From: CAYUXF01 sp964448755
GTDB lineage: Bacteria; Margulisbacteria; Termititenacia; Termititenacales; CAYUXF01
DNA: 37,704 nt
Assembly: GCA_964448755.1 (NCBI GenBank)
Contig: CAYUXF010000008.1
Location: 1-37,704 of the forward strand
Direction of reading: 5' to 3'
The translations under genes were made by a program, and so were the position numbers. How positions within the stretch are numbered: position 1 is the first letter of the stretch; each line of letters begins with the position of its first letter. The notes below the pieces were generated by a model, which was not told where the DNA came from, did not search any database, and was given only the letters and a program-made list of their open reading frames with translations. Of this stretch, positions 31,916 through 37,704 are shown one piece after another.

Positions 31916-33231
31916 TGTCTCCTTTTGATATTACTAAATATGAACAGGTTATTGCCAATGCTGAGCCGGTGCGGGTCATTGGTAAAATATTGCAGTCCGT
32001 TGGTCTGGTTATTGAGGCGCAAATTACCGGTGTAACTAACGGTGAATTATGTACAATTTTTTTAGAGGGCGAAAATCCACGCGAGCTTTATGCCGAAGTT
32101 GTCGGTTTTAAAGGCGAAAATGTTCTGTTAATGCCGCTCGGACAAACGACCGGTATTTCGCCGGGCTGTAAGATCGTTCCTTCCGGTCATCCACTGCGGG
32201 TTGGCGTCGGCTATCAATTATTGGGCCGTGTCTTAAATCCTTTGGGTCAGCCAATGGACGGCAAAGGGGCAATTGTTACCGAAGAATTTTATTCCTTTGA
32301 TCAGGATCCGCCAGATGCCACTAAGCGTCCACGGATCACCGAGATCTTGTCTACCAGTGTCAAAGCTATGGACGGCTTGTTAACACTTGGTCAGGGACAG
32401 CGTATCGGCATTTTTGCCGGGTCTGGTGTTGGTAAATCTACTTTAATGGGTATGCTGGCCAGAGGCACCGAAGCGGATATTAACGTCATTGCCTTAATTG
32501 GTGAACGCGGCCGCGAAGTGCGCGATTTTATTGAGCAATCGCTGGGCGATGAAGGTTTGCGCCGGTCGGTGGTTATTGTGGCGACATCAGATCAGCCGCC
32601 GATGCTCCGTTTAAAAGGGGCGCTTTGTGCTACCGCTATTGCCGAGTATTTTAGAGATAAAGGTAAAAAAGTTTTGTTTATGATGGATTCAGTGACCCGT
32701 TTTGCCATGGCCCAGCGTGAGATCGGTTTGGCCATTGGTGAGCCGCCATCAACTAAAGGTTATACCCCTTCGGTTTTTGCTATGTTGCCGCGTTTAATGG
32801 AACGGGCCGGCACATCAGAGCACGGCTCTATTACCGGTATTTATACAGTGCTGGTTGAGGGCGGCGATATGGATGAGCCCATTGCCGATACCTCGCGTTC
32901 TATTCTCGACGGCCATATTGAATTATCCAGAGACCTGGCCGCTAAAAACCATTATCCCTGTATTAATATTCCCACGAGCGTCAGCCGTTTAATGTCAGAA
33001 ATTTGTCTGCCGGAACATAAATCGGCGGCGGGTAAACTCCGTGAGGTTTTGGCGCGTTATAATGAAGCGGAAGATCTTATTAATATAGGTGCTTATGTTA
33101 AAGGGAGTAATCCTAAAATAGATGAAGCGTTGGAAAAAATAGACGAGGTTAACGAGTTTTTAGTACAGGCTACCGATGAAAAATTTGACTTCGATGAAAC
33201 TGTGGCTAAATTAGAAAATATTTTTGCTTAA
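31915..33231 (+). CDS. fliI: Flagellar export ATPase FliI
   Basis: 438-aa F1-type ATPase that powers flagellar type III export. Walker A GSGVGKST (about 168-175), ALIGERGREVRDFIE, the Walker B region VLFMMDSVTRFAMAQREIGLA, GEPPSTKGYTPSVFAMLPRLMERAG and DGHIELSRDLAAKNHYP. The GTG start overlaps the last base of the fliH stop codon, a translational-coupling arrangement. Confidence 0.97.
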   Translation: MSPFDITKYEQVIANAEPVRVIGKILQSVGLVIEAQITGVTNGELCTIFLEGENPRELYAEVVGFKGENVLLMPLGQTTGISPGCKIVPSGHPLRVGVGYQLLGRVLNPLGQPMDGKGAIVTEEFYSFDQDPPDATKRPRITEILSTSVKAMDGLLTLGQGQRIGIFAGSGVGKSTLMGMLARGTEADINVIALIGERGREVRDFIEQSLGDEGLRRSVVIVATSDQPPMLRLKGALCATAIAEYFRDKGKKVLFMMDSVTRFAMAQREIGLAIGEPPSTKGYTPSVFAMLPRLMERAGTSEHGSITGIYTVLVEGGDMDEPIADTSRSILDGHIELSRDLAAKNHYPCINIPTSVSRLMSEICLPEHKSAAGKLREVLARYNEAEDLINIGAYVKGSNPKIDEALEKIDEVNEFLVQATDEKFDFDETVAKLENIFA

Positions 33232-33289
33232 AAAGATTTAGTTAGGTCTGTAGAGTAAAAACGGTTAAGTTTCAGAGAAAACAAGAGAG

Positions 33290-33298
33290 TGTTATAAT
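33290..33298 (+). promoter_or_regulatory. Extended -10 promoter upstream of fliJ
   Basis: TGT-TATAAT, identical to the tilS and antitoxin elements. The -35 region (TTTCAG at 33270-33275) is poor. The expected transcription start is near 33305, only about 4 nt before the fliJ ATG. Confidence 0.5.
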
Positions 33299-33308
33299 TG
33301 GTGCAGAG

Positions 33309-33800
33309 ATGAAAAAACCCAAAAAAAGTAAAAAATTTGAATATAATTTAGCGACCGTGCTAAAAGTTAGAAATATTTTTGAAAAAATTGAGAAAGAAAA
33401 ATTTGCCCAAAAAGAGCGCGAACACCGCGAACAATTACAAAAAGAAGAAGAGATGAAAAATTATCAATCACAAATGCAGCGGCAATTGGCCGAAAAGCTG
33501 CAGGGGGAAATTTCTACAGATTTTGCCAGTATTATGCACCGGCATGAGTATCTTAAAAAATATAAAGTTGATGTAGCGGAGCAGGAAGAAAAAACAATGG
33601 AAGCGGAGCAGAAAAAAGAGGAGCAGCGCGAACGCTTAATTAAAGCGGTTAAAGATCGCAAGATCCTCGATAAAGATAAAGATAATAAGCGCAAACAATG
33701 GAAGAAGATCATGAATAAAGAAGAAACTAAATTCTTAGATGATCTTTCGGTTTCCCGCTATTTTCGCCAAAAGAAAGACAGTGCCGGCAGTTTGAAATAA
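33309..33800 (+). CDS. fliJ: FliJ-like coiled-coil protein
   Basis: 163 aa, almost entirely charged and helical: NLATVLKVRNIFEKIEKEKFAQKEREHREQL, then Glu/Lys-rich heptad-like segments. FliJ proteins are coiled coils of this size that sit in the FliI hexamer and act as export chaperones. Identification rests on composition, length and position after fliI, since FliJ sequences are poorly conserved. The ATG at 33309 lacks a clear Shine-Dalgarno. Confidence 0.75.
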   Translation: MKKPKKSKKFEYNLATVLKVRNIFEKIEKEKFAQKEREHREQLQKEEEMKNYQSQMQRQLAEKLQGEISTDFASIMHRHEYLKKYKVDVAEQEEKTMEAEQKKEEQRERLIKAVKDRKILDKDKDNKRKQWKKIMNKEETKFLDDLSVSRYFRQKKDSAGSLK

Positions 33801-33812
33801 TTTATTCATAAA

Positions 33813-34694
33813 ATGAAATACTTTAAAAAAATATTATTCAGCCTGATCTTTTTAAACCTGCTATTTAGTTTAAATGTGCCGCCGCTGAGCGGGCGGGTTA
33901 ACGATCAGGGTAATCTTTTAACGCTGCAAGAGCGCCAGCAGCTAGATGATTTTTTAATGGCCTATGAAAAAGAGACCTCCAATCAATTTGTGCTCCTAAT
34001 AATTCCCTCCTTAAAAGGCGAGAGTTTAGAGGGTTTTTCTATTAGGGTAGCCGAACAGTGGCAGCTGGGACAAAAGGGCAAAAATAATGGTTTATTGTTA
34101 TTGGTTGCTTTAAGGGAGCGGCAGGTCAGGGTTGAAGTGGGTTATGGCTTAGAAGGTGCTGTTACTGATGTTTTTTCTGGTGAAGTTATTAGAAGTATTT
34201 TAGCTCCCGCTTTTCAGGAAGGTAAATTTTACGAAGGTTTCTATGCCGCTTTCTATGCTTTGGCTCAAAAGGCTGGCGGTGAGTTTAGTGCCGATCAATA
34301 TCCGCAGCCGGTTTATCGTTTTGATCAGAGCGGCCGGACAAGAAGCGCATTAAATGAGGGAAAAATAGAGAGTGCCTTTATGGCCTTTCTTTTGTTTGGT
34401 TTTTTTGCCGGCGGGATGAAAGGTGCCGGTCTTAAAAGAGGTTTTCTTGGTTCCTTTTTTCTACCGCTAATTGTTTTTACTTTATTAGGTGTGCCGTTTT
34501 CAATCCCCTTATTATTAATGTTGCTTATTTTCGGTTTTCCTTTTACGTTTCTTCTGATCGTTTTTTCAACAGCAGTTGGTTCAATGCGCGGTGGTTTTTA
34601 TGGCGGGCGCAGCTTTGGCGGCAGCGGCGGCTTTGGCGGTTTCTCTGGCGGTGGCGGCGGGTTTGGCGGCGGCGGTGCCTCCGGACGCTGGTAG
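33813..34694 (+). CDS. Membrane-anchored TPM-domain protein (YgcG-like) with Gly-rich tail
   Basis: 293 aa. Signal peptide or anchor MKYFKKILFSLIFLNLLFSL. The TPM domain (TLP18.3/Psb32/MOLO-1 family) at about 28-165 has GRVNDQGNLLTLQERQQLDDFL, ETSNQFVLLIIPSLKGES, LGQKGKNNGLLLLVAL, RVEVGYGLEGAVTD. Two or three membrane helices follow at about 190-255, then a Gly/Phe/Ser-rich C-terminus (FGGSGGFGGFSGGGGG), as in YgcG proteins. These are often neighbours of LemA, as here. Cellular role not established. It begins 12 bp after fliJ and may be co-transcribed with it. Confidence 0.88.
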   Translation: MKYFKKILFSLIFLNLLFSLNVPPLSGRVNDQGNLLTLQERQQLDDFLMAYEKETSNQFVLLIIPSLKGESLEGFSIRVAEQWQLGQKGKNNGLLLLVALRERQVRVEVGYGLEGAVTDVFSGEVIRSILAPAFQEGKFYEGFYAAFYALAQKAGGEFSADQYPQPVYRFDQSGRTRSALNEGKIESAFMAFLLFGFFAGGMKGAGLKRGFLGSFFLPLIVFTLLGVPFSIPLLLMLLIFGFPFTFLLIVFSTAVGSMRGGFYGGRSFGGSGGFGGFSGGGGGFGGGGASGRW

Positions 34695-34712
34695 GAACGA
34701 AAGGAGCTTAAG

Positions 34713-35336
34713 ATGTATAAGTTTACTGAAAATGAATTGAAAGCTCTGGCGGCCCAGGTAAAAGAGGCGGAGCGCCATACCTCGGGGGAGATAGTTCCTT
34801 ATATAGCCTCCAGTGCTAATGATTATCTGGCCGGCACTATCCGGTTTATTGGTTCTTTTTTTATTACTGGCTTATTTTTGTTTTTTTTGTTTTTTACACA
34901 GGCCTCGGCGCGCCAGCTGCTGTTCTTTCAGTTGGCAGTAGTTCTTTTGGGGTTATTGCTTGTTAAGTTTTTTCCCGCTTTCAAACTCTGGTTTTTGACG
35001 GCTGAAGAAAAAGATAAATTAGTTAAAGAGAAAGCCCTGAAGGTTTTTTATGAACAGGGTGTTTGTAAAACTAAAGAAGCCACTGGTATTTTATTGGCGC
35101 TTTTTCTTTTGGAGAAAAGAGTGGAGATCGTTGCCGATTCCGGCATTAACAGCCTTTTGCAGCAGCGCGATTGGGATGATGTAGTATCCTTAATAACTGC
35201 CGAAGCTAAAACCGGCAGAGTGGCTGCCGGTTTTGAACTTGGTATTAAGCGCTGTGGTGAAATACTCAGCCGTCATTTTCCAATGGCAGATAATGGCAAG
35301 AACGAGTTAAAAAATAACCTTATTATCGAAGCTTAA
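34713..35336 (+). CDS. Second TPM-domain membrane protein
   Basis: 207 aa, COG3762-like. An N-terminal piece of a TPM domain (FTENELKALAAQVKEAERHTSGEIVPYI) is followed by a pair of membrane helices (about 46-68 and 72-95). The rest of the TPM domain comes after them (VKEKALKVFYEQGVCKTKEATGILLALFLLEKRVEIVADSGIN). The split arrangement is typical of this subgroup. AAGGAG lies 6 nt upstream of the ATG. Its end overlaps the end of the opposite-strand lemA gene by 4 bp. Confidence 0.87.
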   Translation: MYKFTENELKALAAQVKEAERHTSGEIVPYIASSANDYLAGTIRFIGSFFITGLFLFFLFFTQASARQLLFFQLAVVLLGLLLVKFFPAFKLWFLTAEEKDKLVKEKALKVFYEQGVCKTKEATGILLALFLLEKRVEIVADSGINSLLQQRDWDDVVSLITAEAKTGRVAAGFELGIKRCGEILSRHFPMADNGKNELKNNLIIEA

Positions 35337-35908
35337 AAGTTTACTGCCGGCACCGCTTGAGCATTAGTTGGCACTTCAATATAATTCTTTTTCATTTCAA
35401 AACCCATAAAAGAGGCAATAAATACTGTCGGGAAAGAACGCCGGCGAGTATTATAAATTTTAACAGTTTCATTAAAGCGCTGTCTTTCAACGGCAATGCG
35501 GTTCTCTGTCCCCTCCAGCTGATCTTGCAGTGCCAAGAAGTTTTTATTGGCCTGTAAAACCGGATAATTTTCAACTATCATTAATAAACGTGAGAGCGCT
35601 GAGGATATTTCATTATTAGCAGCTACTTTTTCGCCAACGGACACTGCTCCCGCTAATTTAGCTCTGGCGGTAGCTAGATTTTCAAAAATTTCTTTTTCGT
35701 GTTTGGCGTAACCTTTGACAACGTTCACTAAATTAGGTATCAAATCATTGCGGCGCTGTAACTGGTTCTCTACCTGTGCCCATTGCCCTTCAATTTGATT
35801 TTCCAGAGAAACCAATTGGTTATAAGTTCCGGCAATAGAAGAGAATAACCATAATATTACCAGGATAACTCCGCCAAGAATAAGCCATTTTTTTTGTTTT
35901 TGGTCCAT
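35333..35908 (-). CDS. lemA: LemA family protein
   Basis: 191 aa. An N-terminal membrane helix (WLILGGVILVILWLFSSIAG) is followed by the helical LemA domain: YNQLVSLENQIEGQWAQVENQLQRRNDLIPNLVNVVKGYAKHEKEIFENLATARAKL, VENYPVLQANKNFLALQDQLEGTENRIAVERQRFNETV. LemA and TPM proteins commonly form one operon; here lemA is convergent with the two TPM genes. The ATG has AAGGGGC upstream. Role in the envelope is presumed, not known. Confidence 0.95.
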   Translation of the reverse strand: MDQKQKKWLILGGVILVILWLFSSIAGTYNQLVSLENQIEGQWAQVENQLQRRNDLIPNLVNVVKGYAKHEKEIFENLATARAKLAGAVSVGEKVAANNEISSALSRLLMIVENYPVLQANKNFLALQDQLEGTENRIAVERQRFNETVKIYNTRRRSFPTVFIASFMGFEMKKNYIEVPTNAQAVPAVNF

Positions 35909-35944
35909 GTTTTAAGCCCCTTTCTGTTAAAACGATATTTGAAA

Positions 35945-35973
35945 AGTATACCTGACTTTTTTACACAAGACAA
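35945..35973 (-). promoter_or_regulatory. lemA promoter
   Basis: On the minus strand TTGTCT (35973-35968), a 17-bp spacer, and TATACT (35950-35945), followed by a leader with the AAGGGGC Shine-Dalgarno. It overlaps the divergent antitoxin promoter. Confidence 0.6.
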
Positions 35974-35981
35974 ATTTTTAA

Positions 35982-36007
35982 TGTTATAATCTAGACAGTC
36001 TGGACAG
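35982..36007 (+). promoter_or_regulatory. Antitoxin promoter and likely operator
   Basis: TGT-TATAAT (-10 at 35985-35990) is followed by AGACAGTCT, a palindrome at 35993-36001, and a second half-site: TAGACAG and TGGACAG form a direct repeat (35992-35998, 36001-36007). Toxin-antitoxin operons are usually repressed by their own proteins at such sites just downstream of the -10. Confidence 0.55.
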
Positions 36008-36031
36008 TATTTTTTCGCAAGGGAGTATTTA

Positions 36032-36292
36032 ATGAAAAAAGATAAAGAATGGCAATTGCAAGAGGCTAAAAATAAATTCAGTCAGGTTTTTAATGAGGCT
36101 TTAAAACATGGTGCGCAAATTATTACGCGCAATGGAAAAGAAAAGGTTCTTTTAATTGCTCTGCAGGATTATAAAAAAATTATAAATCAAAAAAACAATA
36201 AACTTTCTAGTTTTTTTAGAGGATCACCTTTGGTAAATGCCAAACTTGATCTTTCGCGCAGTAAAGATAGTACACGGGAAATTTCATTATGA
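36032..36292 (+). CDS. Phd/YefM-family antitoxin
   Basis: 86 aa. The N-terminal DNA-binding fold has WQLQEAKNKFSQVFNEALKHGAQIITRNGKEKVLLIALQDYKKI, the typical Phd/YefM pattern. The C-terminal 30 residues should wrap the toxin. An AAGGGAG Shine-Dalgarno lies 6 nt before the ATG. It overlaps the PIN toxin start by 4 bp (ATGA). It should neutralise the toxin and repress the promoter. Confidence 0.92.
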   Translation: MKKDKEWQLQEAKNKFSQVFNEALKHGAQIITRNGKEKVLLIALQDYKKIINQKNNKLSSFFRGSPLVNAKLDLSRSKDSTREISL

Positions 36293-36720
36293 AATACTTA
36301 GTTGATACCTGTGTTATTTCTGAAACATTTAAGCCTAACCCAGATCCGAAAGTATTAAAATGGATAGATGCTTGTGCCGAAGATTCCGTTTTTATTAGCG
36401 TTTTAACTATTGGGGAGTTGCAAAAAGGTATTTCTAAATTGCCAAATTCTCAAAAAAAACAATTAATGCAGCATTGGCTGGATGTTGATTTTTTACAGCG
36501 GTTTGCCGGTAGAATAATAGAAATAGACGAGGATGTTGTAAGTCTTTGGGGAGCAATGCTTGCCGATAAAGAAAAAAAAGGGGTAAATATTCCGGCGATT
36601 GATAGCCTTATTGCCGCAACTGCGCTTGCTAACGGACTAGTAGTTGTAACGCGCAATACAAAAGATTTTGAAAAATGTGGAGTAAAGATACTCGATCCGT
36701 TTAATTTTTCTGAAAAATAG
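36289..36720 (+). CDS. PIN-domain ribonuclease toxin (VapC/FitB-like)
   Basis: 143 aa. PIN-domain acidic residues are visible: Asp6 in YLVDTCVISE, Glu43 in TIGELQKGI, Asp in PAIDSLIAATA and Asp in TRNTKDF. This subgroup is usually paired with Phd/YefM-type antitoxins and cuts RNA, often tRNA or rRNA. All catalytic acids are kept, so it is probably active. It ends 4 bp from the end of the convergent channel gene. Confidence 0.93.
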   Translation: MKYLVDTCVISETFKPNPDPKVLKWIDACAEDSVFISVLTIGELQKGISKLPNSQKKQLMQHWLDVDFLQRFAGRIIEIDEDVVSLWGAMLADKEKKGVNIPAIDSLIAATALANGLVVVTRNTKDFEKCGVKILDPFNFSEK

Positions 36721-36724
36721 CAGT

Positions 36725-37687
36725 TTATTTATTAAAAACAGTCCTTATCGGGTAAGGGATGTTGATATTTTCTTCCCGGTATTTTTTGTGGAGTTTTTTA
36801 ATAAAGGCATGCTTTAACGGATATTGGTCGGTAAATTCTGCTGCTCTTAAAACGACATTAAAATTAATGCTAAACTCGCCAAAGGTATGGTATCTGATAT
36901 AGGGTTCAAAATCTGGTACGCCGCCGGGAACTTGCTGCATGACTTCTCTGGCTGTCTCAATAGTTATTTTTTCAACTTTATCAAGATCGCTGTCATAATG
37001 GACGCCGACCGCTACCAGAAAAGAAGTTTCTTTTTGCGGTTGATAATAGTTGGTGATGATCGTTGAGGACATTTTGGCATTGGGAATAACATGGATATTA
37101 TTTTTAAGCGACCGGACAGTGGTATTGCGCCAGGTAATATCTACAACGTAGCCTTCTTCGCCGGAATCTAATTTAATATAGTCGCCAGGACTGAACTGCC
37201 GGGAGGCCATAATATGAAAGCCGGCAAAAAAATTAGTTAAGGTATCTTGCAGGGCTAGAGCCACGGCGATACCGCCGACGCCTAAGGCAGTTAGAATTGG
37301 CGTAATAGAAATACCGAGAGATTGCATTACTATCAAGATGCCAAAAGAAAAAATAATAATTTTAAAAATGGTATTAAAAATAGTTGTTTTTTGAAAAACG
37401 TTATTTTTTTTATTGGTATAGTAAGCTAATAAGATACCGGAAAGATTAACCAGTAGAACGGTAAAAGATAAAATATAGCCAACCAGCAACAGCTTGTTAA
37501 TGACCAGCAGGTATTTTTCTTTAATTGGATAGATCAAGAAGGCAAAATAAATGCCCAGCAGGATGAACCAAACCGAGGAAATGTCACGCAGTTCTTTGAT
37601 CACAATAACAGAATTAATAAAACGATGTTTTTCCAGAAATTTTAAAAAGCGCGGAAAAAATAATTTTTTAAAGATCTTGCCGCACAA
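36725..37687 (-). CDS. MscS-family mechanosensitive ion channel
   Basis: Releases solutes on hypo-osmotic shock. Membrane helices at about 38-60, 68-88 and 105-125, then the pore helix GISITPILTALGVGGIAVALALQDTLTNFFAGFHIMASRQFSPGDYI, the MscS beta domain (GEEGYVVDITWRNTTVRSLKNNIHVIPNAKMSSTIITNY) and the alpha/beta C-terminal domain. At 320 aa from TTG 37687 it is a standard small MscS. There is no Shine-Dalgarno at that TTG and the frame stays open to the window edge, so the true start may lie outside. Confidence 0.94.
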   Translation of the reverse strand: MCGKIFKKLFFPRFLKFLEKHRFINSVIVIKELRDISSVWFILLGIYFAFLIYPIKEKYLLVINKLLLVGYILSFTVLLVNLSGILLAYYTNKKNNVFQKTTIFNTIFKIIIFSFGILIVMQSLGISITPILTALGVGGIAVALALQDTLTNFFAGFHIMASRQFSPGDYIKLDSGEEGYVVDITWRNTTVRSLKNNIHVIPNAKMSSTIITNYYQPQKETSFLVAVGVHYDSDLDKVEKITIETAREVMQQVPGGVPDFEPYIRYHTFGEFSINFNVVLRAAEFTDQYPLKHAFIKKLHKKYREENINIPYPIRTVFNK

Positions 37688-37704
37688 TAAAGTTAAAATA
37701 AAAA

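Noticed and set aside
2..37704. CRISPR array, prophage or insertion sequence
   Set aside because: No regularly spaced repeats, transposase, integrase or phage structural genes were seen on either strand.

Overview
The window is a gene-dense chromosomal segment from an uncultured, flagellate, double-membrane bacterium. The evidence for two membranes is FlgH and FlgI (L- and P-ring proteins), a FadL/PorV-like barrel domain and a lipoprotein. Base composition looks moderately AT-rich. GTG and TTG starts are common and several Shine-Dalgarno sequences are long G runs. Housekeeping proteins are ordinary bacterial types. A deep-branching candidate phylum (for example the Margulisbacteria/WOR-1 or Elusimicrobia neighbourhood) would fit, but this is a guess from gene style, not from a marker tree. 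I see no phage, insertion sequence or CRISPR array.

Layout. (1) 2-334: a minus-strand elongator tRNA-Met followed by a strange stretch holding partial copies of the 5' half of that tRNA and two hairpins. (2) 335-10195: a secreted protein of unknown function; a TrpD-fold protein that has lost its PRPP motifs and gained a histone-H1-like tail; a degenerate receiver/AAA+ regulator; hisS; aspS; a barrel-SppA fusion protease; and tilS. (3) 10196-13605: a two-hairpin repeat, then a sugar aminotransferase and a two-domain glycosyltransferase, probably for surface glycan synthesis. (4) 13606-20180: the nusA-infB-rbfA-nrnA-truB-ribF translation/RNA operon, preceded by a promoter and then an intrinsic terminator. 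(5) 20181-22553: a 41-residue lipoprotein gene with its own promoter and terminator, then recG. (6) 22600-33800: a flagellar basal-body cluster, flgG-flgA-panD, flgH-flgI-flgJ-fliA-flgB-flgC-fliE-fliF-fliG-fliH-fliI and fliJ. (7) 33813-37704: two TPM-domain membrane proteins convergent with lemA, a Phd/PIN toxin-antitoxin pair, and a minus-strand MscS channel running to the window edge.

The flagellar cluster is the most interesting part. The genes needed for MS ring, rod, P/L rings and export ATPase are present, but several parts are atypical. Rod proteins FlgB and FlgC both begin with what read as Sec signal peptides, whereas rod proteins normally leave through the flagellar type III apparatus. 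The FliG-like protein stops after about 167 residues and lacks the C-terminal torque-generating domain. FlgH has a signal peptide but no lipobox cysteine. FliH carries a long acidic tail, and panD (pantothenate synthesis) sits inside the cluster. Together these suggest a divergent flagellum, or a flagellum-derived envelope structure, with a different assembly route.

Two further themes recur. First, an extended -10 promoter of the form TGTTAxAAT appears before several genes, in some cases so close to the start codon that the mRNA would be leaderless or nearly so. Second, low-complexity charged tails occur: basic on the TrpD-like protein and HisRS, acidic on NusA and FliH.
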